A stretch of DNA of 64,000 nt, taken from Silurus meridionalis. Its lineage: Eukaryota > Chordata > Actinopteri > Siluriformes > Siluridae. The stretch spans positions 13,678,463-13,742,462 of the forward strand of contig NC_060887.1 in the NCBI RefSeq assembly GCF_014805685.1, in the 5' to 3' direction. Below, piece after piece: positions 30,588-43,447 of the stretch. A program made the position numbers and the translations under genes. How positions within the stretch are numbered: position 1 is the stretch's first letter; every line of letters starts with the position of its first letter. Below the pieces are notes generated by a model. That model saw nothing but the letters and a program-made list of their open reading frames with translations. It made no database searches and was not told the origin of the DNA.

Positions 30588-31082
30588 ATGAGTTTAGGTA
30601 CCTGGCTACCTAAACTCCTCCACCTTCTCCACCTCTTCTCCCTGCAACTGCACCACTCCACTGCCCTTTCTCTCATTCACACACATGTACTCTGTCTTAC
30701 TCCTACTGACTTACATTCCCCTTCTCTCCAGCGCATACCTCCACCTCTCCAGGCTCTTCTCAACCTGCTCCCTACTCTCACCACAAATCACAATATCATT
30801 CACAAACATCATAGTCCATGGAGACTCCTGTCTGACGTCGTCCGTTACCTGTCCATCACCACTGCAAACAGGAAAGGGCTCAGAGCCGATCCTTGATCCT
30901 TGATGCAGTCCAACCTTCACCTTAAACCAGTCTGTCGTTCCTACTGCACACTTCACCACTGTCACACTGTCCTCATACATGTCCTACACCACCCTCACAT
31001 ACTTCTCTGACACACCTGACATCCTCATGCAATACAACTCTCCTGTTGGCACCCTGTCGTACGCTTTCTCTCAATCCAAGTA
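30588..31082 (-). pseudogene. Non-LTR retrotransposon reverse-transcriptase fragment (frameshifted)
   Basis: On the minus strand the translation reads [36 protein letters not shown] and [17 protein letters not shown], followed by RWRYALERRGM. This is the palm region of a LINE reverse transcriptase, with the catalytic FADD box changed to FVND. It is homologous to the copy at 44650-46262. It is truncated at both ends and has at least one frameshift. The LINE clade is not assigned. Confidence 0.75.
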
Positions 31083-31317
31083 GAAACCAGATTACACCCC
31101 ATAAAAAAATTGTACTGTTGCACTCCATCATGCTGCATATACCATACCATACATACCAGGTGAAGCCGTCAGCAGTACTGTCATGTTTTCTTTTTAGTTC
31201 CCTAAGTAACTAGACAGTTGGTCGGCCCTTAGTTTGATGCCATGTCTGTCTGACATAATTAGTTTACACACAGTATGGCTAACAAAATATCCATAGTTTA
31301 TTAGTGTATGTGATATA

Positions 31318-33424
31318 CAGTGGTGTACAGTAACAAAGTAAATGTAAATTGTTACTGTACTTATGTAGCATTTTCAATCTTAACTAGAGTTTCCATTGAG
31401 GGGGACTTTTAAATGTACTTTACTTCCTCTTCTTCTTCCGGCTTCTCCCATTAGTGGTCGCCACAGCGGATCATGCGTCTCCATACCCCCTGTCCTCTAC
31501 ATCTGCCTCTTTCACCCCAACTACCTGCATGTCTTCCCTCACCACATTCATAAACCTCCTCCTTGGTATTCCTCTTTTCCTCCTTCCTGGTGGCTCCATC
31601 CTCAGCATTCAAAGTTTAATTTACCTTCACTACATTTCAAAATCAAATGTCTTGTTACTCAACTACATTTTTATGAGTGGATAAAAAAGTAACTGCTCAA
31701 ACAAGCAGCAAGCCACCAATCAGAGTAGAGCGCACGCTCTGTTTTGATTAACGCTTTGGGGGTATCTATTTAGCACGAACATACAGTTCAGCATCAGTTC
31801 GACAGCAAGCAGAAGATTTTAAGAGGAAAAAATGATGGAAGAAACTCCTGACTCCACAGCACCTTTCCACAGCACCCGTGTCCTTATTTGTGGGATTTTT
31901 CTGAAGTAGTTGAAAAGAAGGTTTTGGGCTCATGATGATTATAATAGATATCAATCAGTGTTTGACTCATTATAATATTAATTGCAATATAAAATTGCAG
32001 GTGTTAATGTTTAACAAAAGATTAAATAAAAAGGGGCTTAAGTAATAATGACAAACTATATATCATTCCAAAGGTTTAAGCTTAACCATCGATTTTAGAT
32101 CACTGTTTTTCAATGGAACACTTATAACTAATGTATTTGCTGAATTTGTGTAAGAAGTACACAACATCAACGTGCATAACCAGTACCAAATGTACAAATG
32201 CTGAAAATCCAGGTTTATTTGTAAAGATAAATGTCCACTGAACAACGAACCATAAAGCATTTTTGGTCCAACGAAACAATAGTGCTGTAATTTAGATGGT
32301 AACTGAGTAACTTTCGCATAAAAACGACATCTCGGTGGTAAAAAAAAACTAATATGGCTGGTAGAATAATGTGTTATATAAAAAATGAGAACACCCACTA
32401 AAAAAAAGTCAAAGATAAGTAGAATCTTATTGGTGATCAAACCGAACTATACATGTGTTTGTGGAGACTTTTTGCTATGCACCACCTATCATTTACAAAC
32501 TTTTATTCCCAGCCAGAAGCATTATGGGAACAGCATGCTTGATGAAAAATGTAGACAATTAGTGCAAGATTCTGACGATATATGAGATATATGAGCGAGT
32601 TCTTAGTTTTATTACTCTTTAGAAGCTCTTAGTGGAGTCAAAAAAGGCACGTGATGTGCACCTGGCATGAAGTGGAAATGGTGTTTGCAAGAAATAAAAA
32701 GATTCATTCTTGCGCAGAGTGATGACCGCGACCTGGTGATCTGCATGAGAATGGAAAATCTGAGCCTATTTTACATCTGTGAGGGGGAGGGAGAAAAGGA
32801 CCAGATCAGTCTCAAATAAATGTTTGTAGGCATCTCATTTTTCAGGATATTTTCATAACATTTGAAATGATGAAACTTATGATACATGTGGCTTTCAACC
32901 CAATGGTTTTCTGGATTGCTCCAGGTTTCCAGATGTCATGTATTTATATATGAAATAAATTGTAAAAATCTTTTAATGAGGCACATTTTTATTCAAAGCT
33001 GTTCAGTGTCTATATTTTTGAGCAATATTAACTCTGGATGATGGATAGTAAACCTCAAAGTGTCTTCTTTCTAAATATACCTAAGTTGTGTATGTTGCAT
33101 ATTGCTTTCATGATCTGTTAACAATTACATTTAAGTAGGACATTTTCAGCTGTGGGTACCAAAAGTGGGGGCGCCGGATAACAGGTTAATAGATTGGTTT
33201 GCTAAGAGTAACATTAGAGTCTTTTAACATAAACTGAGTAGAGTCATGTGACAAAAAATATATAAGGAATATTATAGCTATTATAAATTATAGTACTTTG
33301 GATACTTAGGTACATTTGAAGGCAAATACCTTTACTTTTACTCAAGTGAAATTGAAAAGAAGCACTTTCACTGGAGTAATATTTTACCTACAGTAAATGT
33401 TTTGTGTACTTCGTCCACCAATCG
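31318..33424 (+). mobile_element. Candidate non-autonomous hAT-like element, interrupted
   Basis: The left end CAGTGGTGTACAGTAACAAA and the right end GTGTACTTCGTCCACCA are imperfect inverted repeats, matching a fish element whose consensus end I recall as CAGTGGTGGACAAAGTA. Inner blocks (GTACTTTAC and CACTACATTTCAAA on the left; TTTACTTTTACTCAAGTGAA on the right) belong to the same family. A LINE fragment is inserted at about 31427-31612. It is uncertain whether everything in between belongs to one element. Confidence 0.5.
31427..31612 (-). mobile_element. LINE 3'-end fragment inserted in the hAT-like element
   Basis: The block from CTTCTTCTTCCGGCTTCTCC through GGTCGCCACAGCGGATCATG and CTCCTCCTTGGTATTCC to CCATCCTCAGCATTC interrupts the left part of the surrounding element. 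The wording matches the 3' portion of the same type of LINE that lies in josd2 intron, as recalled. It is non-coding here. Confidence 0.5.
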
Positions 33425-33841
33425 ATATGTATATATAGTACATCAATCTGTTGCTTCTAATCTAACATAAAAATTTAAGCAAAGTGAAGCAAAAGAGAGA
33501 CCAAATCAACCAACCATTACAAAACGACAGACAGAATGCTAATACACCAGTATGGTGATTGCAATTAAAACATGTGATGCAAATTATTAATACATGTCAG
33601 AAACAGAAAAGCCTGTTTGTGAAAAAGCATAAAGAGTCAATTGATATGACTGTGTCCCAAAGATACCACTATAGTAGTTTTCAGCACTCTGATATTCACA
33701 AAAGTCAAAGCTGAACAAGCAGCAGACAGAAATGGTTGTATTGCCATCCCAGAAGGATTTCAGCCAGAAATTCCCAGCACCTGCTGATAACGTTGGGTCA
33801 CAGCCTTTTAGATATTCATCCTCTCCAGTCGGATGTCAATG

Positions 33842-34062
33842 AAGCACCATTGTAGCTCAGTGGTTAAGACTTCATGTGATTTCAAGTCCCCGCTATCACC
33901 AAGCTGCCACTCTTGAGCCCTTGAGCAAGGCCCTTAACCATCTGTGCACCAGGGGTGCCGTATCATAGCTGACCCTCCATTCTGACCCCAGGTTTCTAAC
34001 AAACTGGGATATGCGAAGTAAATAATTTCACTGTGCTGTAGTGTATATGTGACTAAGGCTAT
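33842..34062 (+). repeat. tRNA-derived SINE-like element with A and B boxes
   Basis: An A box (TAGCTCAGTGG, 33853-33863) and a B-box-like TTTCAAGTCCC (33880-33890) give a pol III-type internal promoter. A body follows with CCCTTAACCATCTGTGCACC, GGGTGCCGTATCATAGCTGA and ATTTCACTGTGCTGTA. It is typical of fish tRNA SINEs. Confidence 0.7.
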
Positions 34063-36634
34063 TCTTCTTCTTCACAGTAGCTGCAACTGTACAGTCCTTT
34101 AAAGCAGAAACATTTTGTTGTGTTGGAAATGAAGGCAGAAAAGCTTTACTGAGGGATGTTCAGCACTGTAAAATCACCTTTTTAAAAAAAGCACATTTTA
34201 ATGAAATCTTACATCTTGACATCTTACTGTGTCAGGTGCAACTTCCAGTCAGAGGTCTTGGAAAACAATTAGCTGTCATAAAGGTGAGCTTGATCTTTAA
34301 CACAACATAGAGGTTGTGTATTTTGTAATCAGAGGGAATGCAATAATTAACAGTTAACTAACATTAACAGTTAATTCGTATTGCTTGCTTTGCAGTACTG
34401 ATATTCTGTACAGACTCATTTAATTGTTTGACTACAAATACAATAAATGATAATATCAAACACATTTCCATAACAAATCAAATCTACTGCTTGTAGCCAC
34501 TGTGCTCTTGGGAATCTTCAGTGCAGCAGAATTTATTTTTGTAGTCTTCCCCAGATCTGTGACTTGCAACAATCCTGTCAACGTTGCAACATTTTGAAAT
34601 GACTTTGAATATCTGCACAATGGCAAAATACAGATTTATAAACTGTAAGAAGCATAAAAAAATCCTGCCAAAATTTTGATGGCCTGGGAGAAAAAGGTTT
34701 TTGTGAGGAAATACTTAAATATTCCATTCTAAAAAAAAAAAAAAAAAACCCTTATCCACAGCCAACTCTCATCTCGCAGTGTGAACAGTAGACGAACAGG
34801 AGCCTGGCTGCTTGTGAATCGACGGAACGCTGTACTAAAATACATTTTGAGAGTTTTTTTCTGTTGCATGACTTTCACATTTTTTAAACCATTAAATCAA
34901 TACAACTTTGTCTACCACCATCTGTACAGTGTGGAAAGCTGGGATTCACAGTTTCTACAAATGTAATCTATTAGGCTTATGTCCGTTTCACTGGCACATA
35001 ATCAATCATTTAACTTGCAATTAATACAACTTTAGGCTGCAATACAACTGACTGCTTTTTTTTTTTATAGCCATGTATGTCAAACTGGTGTATCATCTAT
35101 CTATCGTGACCTTTCCCTAAACCCAGAGAGTTCGTACAAACCATTTCTAAACAGATTTTTGGAAAAATATAGGCCAGCTAATTTTCTTATAATGTAATAT
35201 AGACAGAACTCGAAGTTTTAAAACCAGAACCAAGATGCCACAACATCCAAAAGGTCAATTAGGCCAATCATCCATTTCACTTATTGGTTATTATATTTGA
35301 AATAGTAAACTGCCAGTGTTAAAGACTAGGATTTATTTAATTTCGACATTTATAGCATTTGGCAAACACCATTATTCAATTTACATTTACCTTATCCATG
35401 CATCTGAGCACCTGTGGGATTAAGGCCCTTGCTCATGGGCTCAGGAGTGGCAACTTGGTGTGGCTGGGATTTGATCTCACAACCTTCTGATTCAATGTCC
35501 AAACCACTAAGCTACCACTCCAGACATCTAACGAGATTTTTTCATTTGCAGATTTAGTTTGTATTTGTATTTAGTTGTAGTATTTTCTATGCAATTGTGA
35601 TGGCTTCTGGAACACACAAATGCAGTCCTTTATAATTTAAATGCCTTGGAAGCGTTTAAAAAGATATATATTCTTATTAAACTTGAAAACATACACAATT
35701 CCAGGGGTATAAAAAAGAAAGTGGGGTTAGTGCAGTGTCGCTGTGGCTACACTTCACTCCGTACAGGAAATTAGATTTGCTTTGCGCATGCATGAAAACG
35801 ATAAAGAATCCCTATCACTAGCGTTAGCCGCTAAACCACTTCCAACACCAGCGTTATAGATTATTTAGTGTTTTATTTCCAACTGCAACAATTTCTCCTA
35901 AAAGGTGAAAACCCTGAAAATTCGGCTCTTCCAATTATATATTATATTTGAAAAAATGCATGCACACACATTTACATACACATCTGTATTAACCCAACAG
36001 GGTCTAACAAATGTAAACGATTTAATTAAATTTTGCAATAAATTTAATTGATTACTCAATTTCATCAATATAATGAAGTGTATTGTATTAATTTGATGTA
36101 TATGATTTAATTTTTTCAAAAATATTTGTTATTTTTAACAAGCAGGAACTTTATTTAAAATGGTTTTAAAATTTGAACTGTTCAAAAGGTTAATTATCAT
36201 GAAAGTTAATAATAAACAAAGAAAAAAAACGACAAGCCATTTTGTTTTGCACTTGTTTCGAACCCTGACTCAAAAGCCGATGTGCGTGAATTTTGTCCCA
36301 TTACACCACTACTATGTAGTGTACGTACCGTTACTCACAACAAACAATACATTACGCCCAACTTCCTGCTTCACTTAAACAAGGATTGTATGCCTTGTTA
36401 ATTCTCTTAATGTGTTTTTATTACTAGACCATACAAACATTAACTTATTAAAATGAACATAATATAATTAAAATAAACCTTTTATTTAAATCACATTGGA
36501 AACTGCCTCAGCTGTGCTCTTATAGAAAAGTAATCAACACATTCACACTAAAAACGCAGCAATGGTTGGTACAACTTGATTTAACATACGAGAAAAATAA
36601 AAACGAAATAGCATCCAACACTCATGTAACCGAA
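34063..36634. other. Intergenic, no gene seen; contains one SINE-like copy
   Basis: The stretch is AT-rich without a convincing exon. A SINE-like copy at 35340-35527 begins ACATTTATAGCATTTGGCAA and ends CTAAGCTACCACTCC, like 741-925. The remainder shows only homopolymers and unremarkable sequence. Confidence 0.6.
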
Positions 36635-38084
36635 GATACTTTATTTTTAATTTAAATAACTTAAATGGACACAACTGCCCCAAAGCCCACACAGAACCTC
36701 ACAAAATGGTAAAAGGTTACCCGTATGCATGGTCTTAGCAGAGCCCAGAGCCATTAAAAGAGAGCTTCGAGAACTGTAGGCCCCCCCGTGCTGACAAAAC
36801 GGACATTGTTAGATGTGCACTGAACGTAAATGCGACGATACACGAGTGACAGGTTGAGACGTTCCCTTGCTAAGAGCAACATGGCTGGAATCAACTCTAA
36901 TGTACACGTTTAAGGGGCATTACATCGAGACATTCTTTTTCTAAAAACAAGGTCACATTATTGGATTAAAAAAAAAAGAAAAGAAAAAAAAAAAAAAAGT
37001 GTACAATGATTGGGAACAGCACAAATGCATCTTAAGTGGAAATGGGGCCGTCTCATTGTAGATATAAAAATTTATTTTGTAAGACCTCGATCTGCCCTTT
37101 CTGTTCATGGACATGATCTGCGACAAAAAAAAGAAAAACGAACACATACATGGCTTAAAATATAAAGTGTGTAGAACAGACAACATAAAAGCACAAACAC
37201 AGAGAGGGGGGAAAAAAAAGCGACCACATTTTAACCCATTCTATGCTTTCCCTATATATATATATATTTTCTTACTCTAACTCAATACACAGCTGTAGAA
37301 TATTTTAGTGGGTGCGAAGATGCACTTTAGATCTAACTTTTGTAAAAAATAAGACATTATAAGACACCAATTGGACATTAAACTTGCATGGGATCCATGT
37401 TGAGCAGGATGGAACTCCCGGGATCATCTTACTCACGTCTGTAAAACACCTGCAAATGTAAGATTCGTATGTTTCATTGAAATCCGGGGTTCTGGGTGGG
37501 ATGTTTTGATAGTCGTCGTGTGCTAATGAAACTTAAACAATGAAGCCCTGGAGAACATTTCCACTGATGCAAAAGCAAATCAGTGAAAATGTCATTCCCT
37601 CAGATTTCATACACATGAAAAACAGGAGCTGGTGCCTATAGGAAGTGCCCTACACGTCACGGTGGCATTGGTTGGTGGAGATTTAGAGGACTTGGAGCTT
37701 TTTTGTTTTTTAAAGCGCTGGTGCTTTAATGAGGGCAAACCTACCCATCTCGACGCCGAGATATCCCCTTTAACCCCAGGGTCTAAATACTGTCATAGTG
37801 AACGGTTATTTGAGAGATTTTCAGGGCCAAAATACATGCTTGAATGAAAACTGTTCCTTTTCCACGTGTGATCACTCAATAGTCGTTATAAACGTTGGAA
37901 ACCTGAGAGCAGAGTCTGAATTGAAGAAACCTTGATGAAAGGACATGAGTAGAATGTGCGAATCACAGAACCAATAAAAAGGAGATGTTTCTAGAAATCA
38001 TAAAAAGGAGAAAATATGGTCTGAATTCAATATTCATATTAACAAAAAAATTAAAAAACAACAAAGAAAAAGAATGATTCACTA
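36635..38084 (-). other. ube2s: 3' UTR of ube2s
   Basis: A minus-strand AATAAA signal at 36640-36645 lies 1.44 kb after the ube2s stop, with no ORF between. The segment includes poly-A/T tracts (36965-37000) and a short TA run (37255-37267). The extent is inferred from the signal. Confidence 0.5.
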
Positions 38085-41000
38085 TTATAGTCGCCTTAAA
38101 GCTCGTTTTTTGTCCGTTTTCTTTTTAGCAACTCCGGTATTATTGCTACTGCTTGTACCACTGGCACTGCTACTATTTGTGCCATTGGTTGTAGCAACAG
38201 TATTCGCAGCGCCAGCTGTAATTGCACGTTTGCTCGGATCTCCTGCGTGTTTCTTGGGCTGTGGTCCATCGGGCTCTGGAGCTCCTGAGCTTCCTCCCAT
38301 AGCGTGGATCTCGGTTAATAGGTGGGCACGGGAGGCATATTCTGCATAGTCCTCCAACAGTAACCTCCCGGCCTCTTCATTCAGAGCTGACTCTGGATTT
38401 GGATGAATCAGTAAGCATTTAATGGTCTGCGGAAGAGATGAGAGAGAGTATGATGAGATTTTGGAAACAGAGGGAGGTCTCCAATAACAAACACTAAATC
38501 CTAAAGCAGCAAATAACAGCAACATTAAACGATTACATTTTTTCTTACTGTTGTGGTTTTTAGCCAATGCTTATGCATTTGAACACCAATATTTTTTCCC
38601 TATTTTTTTAATTAAGCTTGTTATCTTGCTGCGTTTCTCCGTTCATTTTTTTTTTAACCTTTGTGTACTACAACAGCTAAATTATGTTTTCAAATGTGAT
38701 TTACTGCGGCTTTACTACATTCAAATGCTTGTTTTCCATGTTTGTATATTTAATTTATGCATATGTAATTTAATTATACAAAATTAAATAAATGATATAT
38801 TTTCTATATTCTCTAATCTGAATAGCGCACGCGGATTTTGAACGTTTTCTTGAATACATTTTGATTTTCGTTTTTTTTCTTGCATTTTTTTTGGGTGGCC
38901 GTGGACGTGTTCGTACCTCCGAAAATCTGTTAGTCAGGCATTTGTAGGTTCGTAGGCAAAAACTAAGAATTATTTTGATAATCGATTAATCGGACGCTTA
39001 TTTATTTTTCCCGAACAATACCATTTTTTTATTATTATTAGGTGTTTTGCTTATTATAACTATAAAACCAAGGTTTTATATATATAGTCATCAGTGTCAC
39101 CTAAGAATTTGTAAGCTGCATCTCTTGATTTTCAGTGTTCCATGTGAAATCTATTGAACACAAGAGACTGGATTATCCATTACCATTACAAGGGCTTTAC
39201 ATATACAGAGCAATGTATTGAAAGAAAAAAACAAAACAAAAAAATCTTACTTTTGTTTTGTAGTCATTCAGCCTTTTATATGCAATAATAAGAATAATGC
39301 AATAATGGTTCACCGGTTACTCTGGTAACAACAGAAACAGACCTGATGCAGGTCATGTTTGAAGGGGAGGAAACAAAAGCGTTCTTATTTATCACCCATG
39401 CATGCACACAGTTTAACTGCTGCTATGAATTTAATAGGATTGTATGCAGTTTTATTTAAGCGTAGAAAAGCAATTTTGCACACAATAGCCCCTAGCGGTC
39501 GAAAAGTGTAATAGCAGGTAACGTGATAATGAACAGCTTCCATACAATTTATTGTCCATGATATTTGCATAATTAAAAAGGTAATTATTGATTGTGTGCT
39601 CACAAAACCGATTTGAATTGTGCCTTATTTGAAGATTTCCCTCATGCAGCTTCGCAGAGGGAGTCATTTGTTTTTAAGGAATCACTGAAAAATATGTCCT
39701 GACTGATGAGTGGTTTATCAGTGCAGTTTGTTTATCAATTATTTATAATATGGATTTCCATAACATTGTAAAGCTCTAAAGGTACCTGGGGCAAAAGCAT
39801 GCGTGCACACAGAAAATATTATTCAATGGAATAATCATTTCCATAACAAATTACTCATATAAAAAGTGCAATAGTGTCTGCATTGTTTTCTGTGATGTAA
39901 CATCTCCTGAGACCTTTTGTTCCATGTCATCTGTAATAAGCAGCACTCTGAGCAGAATACTGCGCTTTTTAATGGAAAACTATCATATATGGCCATTCGA
40001 AAACGTCTGTTCATGCAAATGACTGTGGCTGTACACTTTCACACGAATTTTACGAGTGGGATTAACAATAACCAGCATGTAGAGCTCTGGTTACGTAGGT
40101 CTGAATAATACCAAGTTTGTTATAACAAATTGTTCATCTGTTCTGCTTACCAGTAATACATGTCTGAGGCCGAGCTCTGCCTTCCAGTCTCTCTTCAGTA
40201 CATTGACACAGATCTCACCCTTGTGGCCAACATTTGGATGAAATATCTTGGTCAGGAAATAGCCCCGGGGTGGTACGGCAGGAAAATCCTTCCCCAAGAC
40301 CAAGCGCATTCTGAACACACCTCCTGCATACGGGGTCCCTTCTGTTCAAGGCAAACACAAAGTGCAAATAAGAAACCTCTTGTGTTTAAAATATTTAACA
40401 GAGAACATGAAGACAAGACAAAGAATTACTACCTGGCCCCTCAATGGCAGTGTGAAGTTCTGTGATGTCTTCCTCGCTGGGGTAAATTTTGATTCCCTCT
40501 GGTGGGTCTGCTGCCAGTGCAGACACTTCTTTATACACCAGTCTTAAAACTTGGGGAGGCAGGTTCTCCACATTCGAGTTCTGTACACAATAAAATGTTT
40601 AAAAGGTTTGTGTTGGGGGGGGGGGGGGGGATTTGAGTGGGTTTCAAACGCGTCACCTCCAATTTAAGTGAAGATAATTGAGAATTCTTTCACTCTGTAT
40701 ATTCCCCGAAAAAGAAAACGGAACACGGCTGGATTAGAAAAAAGTCGTATTTATGACGCTTAGTTAAGAGAGTGGGATGACGGAGGTGTGTGATATGAAA
40801 ATTGCTTCCAGGTGCAGTGGTGGGCACAGTGATGATGAGAGCAAGGAAATTTCTACACGGTGGTTTAAAATATAGCTTCATGCCCAAATCAATGGCCAAT
40901 TTAGCCTGGGGAGAGCTGGATTAAGGGGAGGTACGTATTGATCGTTTTATTTCTGTGCACAGTGTAAAACAAAAACGGTTATTTAAACACAAACATGGCT

Positions 41001-41771
41001 TGTCCTCCATCTATTTACGCACTTTGTTTCTTTTCACTTGATTGCCTTTGCTTATATTACAGTACCTCGAACATCTCCACACATGCTAGCAACAAAATGT
41101 TTTATCATTATAATTAGCAGCAAGCTTAATCTTTCTTTTTCACAAAGAACTTTCAAATAATAAAACTGAATTTTACATAAATACTTCTTTCAAAACCTGC
41201 TTTGGGAAACTTGACTTTAAGCCATATCTGGTTCTTCCCCAAACTGTTATACATAATTGTATATGATGTCTTTCAATTCAGTAGCATTACATTTTCCCTT
41301 AAGTAGGAGACCCAAACCTGTTCCAGCAGGACAAATCCCCCTGTGCACAAATCCAGATCTATAAAATATCGTATAAATGGGTTGGAATAAAAGAACTGAG
41401 TAGCCTCTTTACAGCTTTGATCTCAACTCAATTGAACACCTTTTGGGATGAATTAAATCACTGACTGCACCCCAGGCCTCATCACCCCACATCAGAACCT
41501 GACTTTAATAATGCTCTTGTTGCCAAATGACCACAAATTTCCACAAGCACAATCCAAAATCTAGTGAACATCTCAGAATGATCAGGTGAATAACTTAATT
41601 AATATGCAAATATTAGTATTAGTTTACTGGCTACGTCATGCATATATTAGTTCCTTCCCCCTAAAGTTACATGGTGATGCTGGTACTTTTATTAAGAATA
41701 ACCATGTCATTTTTTCCTCCTGTTTAATACAGAAAATTAATTCCATTGCGGTTAATTTTAAGTTATAAAAA

Positions 41772-41810
<39 letters not shown>

Positions 41811-42339
41811 ACTTAGGTTCAATTGAATTGAATTTTAATAAGTTTAGGGGAGGGAATAAAAGGTCAATGGATATTGACCTGAACAAAAAACGTAACAAAA
41901 AATTAACACACACATGCAAGGAAAGTTCCCGTACTGAATAATTACATGGTTTACTTTTATTTTAATGAAGTTTCTTTTTTTGTTCCACTTTATTGAGCTG
42001 CTGTTACTTTACTACATTTTGCCCTTGTGCCCACTGGTACAGCCAAACTGTTCTCTGGTAACTGAGCCCATAGAGCTCACAGTCCCGAGTGACTGCTGAA
42101 CAAATCATTATATAACTAAACTAAATATTAGATGAAGGTGAACTTTTGCTGAGTAAATTCTGCTAGCCTATTCCCCATGTGCCATTGACGTCGTTTATCA
42201 TTCACTAACTAAAGTTAGAAAAGTTAGCCACGGCTAGCTAACCGCACTACCGGAGTATTATGGGATGTAGCTGGTATAATACACATAAGACAAAATAAAG
42301 TGTTAAAAGCAGTAGAAATGGCCGTCTTGTGCTTACCAT
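38085..42339 (-). CDS. ube2s: Ubiquitin-conjugating enzyme E2 S (4 coding exons)
   Basis: Exons are 42339-42337 (the ATG alone), 40580-40433, 40341-40151 and 38426-38085. All junctions are GT-AG and in phase, giving 227 residues (human about 222). UBE2S extends Lys11-linked ubiquitin chains on APC/C substrates in mitosis. The UBC fold covers about residues 11-155 with the active-site Cys95 in [12 protein letters not shown] and the HPN motif in FHPNVG. The start [10 protein letters not shown] agrees with the family. After a variable Ser/Thr/Asn/Ala-rich linker the protein ends with the Lys-rich [14 protein letters not shown] tail, whose LRRL docks on APC/C. Introns hold a family B repeat copy (38812-38962) that lies outside the exons, and a Tc1 fragment (41215-41590). 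The gene is divergent from josd2. Confidence 0.95.
38812..38962 (+). repeat. Dispersed repeat family B, copy 2 (ube2s intron 3)
   Basis: CTGAATAGCGCACGCGGATT, GAACGTTTTCTTG, TTTGGGTGGCCGTGG and AGTCAGGCATTTGTAGG repeat in the same order as at 21398-21662. An ATTAATCGGACG block follows that is also typical of interspersed repeats. Confidence 0.75.
41215..41590 (+). pseudogene. Tc1-like transposase 3'-end fragment in ube2s intron 1
   Basis: The wording TTGATCTCAACTCAATTGAA, CACCTTTTGGGATGAATTAA and CCCCAGGCCTCATCACC corresponds to the D-L-N-P-I-E-H-(L)-W-D-E-L box and what follows in Tc1-like transposases. The flank GCCATATCTGGTTCTTCCCC recurs at 51950. Frame breaks and deletions make it non-functional. 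A TA run follows at 41778-41808. Confidence 0.65.
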
Positions 42340-42859
42340 GTCGAGTGTAGTTATAAAAGTGAAGCTGAATCCAGTCCAAACAGCAGCTCGCTCCGAGACT
42401 CACCGGTCGGTCGGTGGGGGGAGGAGGTTTGATGCTAACGTTAGCTAGCTGTATATTAAGTTACACTATAGCTAGCAGCGCTCCAGGACAGTGACAGGGT
42501 CCAACATAACGTCAATTAATGCCAACGTGTTTCAAATAATACAAAGGAAAAGTCTTGTTGGATTATAAAAAAAGAAAACACCAGTGAGTGTTTGCTCGGC
42601 TAGCGAAATTCGATATATAAAAACCCAGCTAGCGGTACAGCTAACGCTAACTCTGTTGGTCTTGCTAGTTTTCTCGACGCGAGAAGTTTCCTCTAGAGCT
42701 CAGCAACGCGGATTAAACAGTTACATATAAAACGTGTTTTTTTTTAAAGCGTATCTTGTAATGCACTGTGTTTAACCACTGAGCCTCTCGGTATTTAGCA
42801 AGCTAGTAGGTTTTGACACAGGAACAAAAATACGAACACGTTAAAAAAAAAAAAGAAGC

Positions 42860-43060
42860 CGCCTCTAACCAATCACCGTGTGATATAGGAACAACCAACC
42901 GGTCGAACCAATTAAATAACGTCCCACTGCGACGTCACTGCTCTTCGTAGCCTTACAAACCGGCAGAAGTGGCGAATGCGAAAAATGCTCCTATTTGATT
43001 GGTGCGTTTGAAAAACTCAGTCCCGCACTAAACCCGTCCCACGGTACAGCGTTGACATTA
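42860..43060. promoter_or_regulatory. Promoter-like cluster between divergent ube2s and josd2
   Basis: CCAAT boxes lie at 42869-42873 and 42908-42912, an inverted one (GATTGG) at 42997-43002, a CRE-like GACGTCAC at 42931-42938 and a CHR-like TTTGAA at 43007-43012. CCAAT/NF-Y plus CHR is the signature of G2/M genes such as UBE2S, but the CHR motif is short and could be chance. The 5' UTR of ube2s would run from here, or from a CpG patch nearer 42360-42480, to the ATG. Confidence 0.5.
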
Positions 43061-43329
43061 GTTCCGGTTGTGTTTAATACAAGTAGCAGTGAAGGTTCAA
43101 TCTTGTGCAAATTTATAAACTTATCATTAATTTTTACTTTAAACAAGGATTTCCAACCCCAAATTGATTAATTGGGGTTGAAATTATTTCCCAAACCAAT
43201 AAAAACAAAACAAAATAAAGGTGCTACATGGCAGAACCAGTAAACTTAAGCCCTATTCGGACATGATTTTTTTCCCAATGAAAGAAACTGAAATTCTTTC
43301 TTCGCATATCACAATGATGTAAGAAAATT

Positions 43330-43447
43330 GAGGTCAGAGCCAGCCATGATACAGTGCCCCTGGAGCACATAGGGTTAAGGGCCTCGCTCATGGGCCCCAA
43401 TGGTTATACTGGGACTTGAACCCCTGACCTTCTGATGTGATGGGGTG
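43330..43447 (+). repeat. SINE-like fragment
   Basis: AGGGCCTCGCTCATGGGCCC, followed by GGGACTTGAACCCCTGACCT, resembles the tail part of the repeats at 741 and 35340. Short (AGT)n (43536-43560) and (ATC)n (43751-43770) runs follow. Confidence 0.5.

Noticed and set aside
33853..33890. Possible tRNA gene
   Set aside because: A and B box motifs are present but no cloverleaf with acceptor stem can be formed; the downstream body is that of a SINE.
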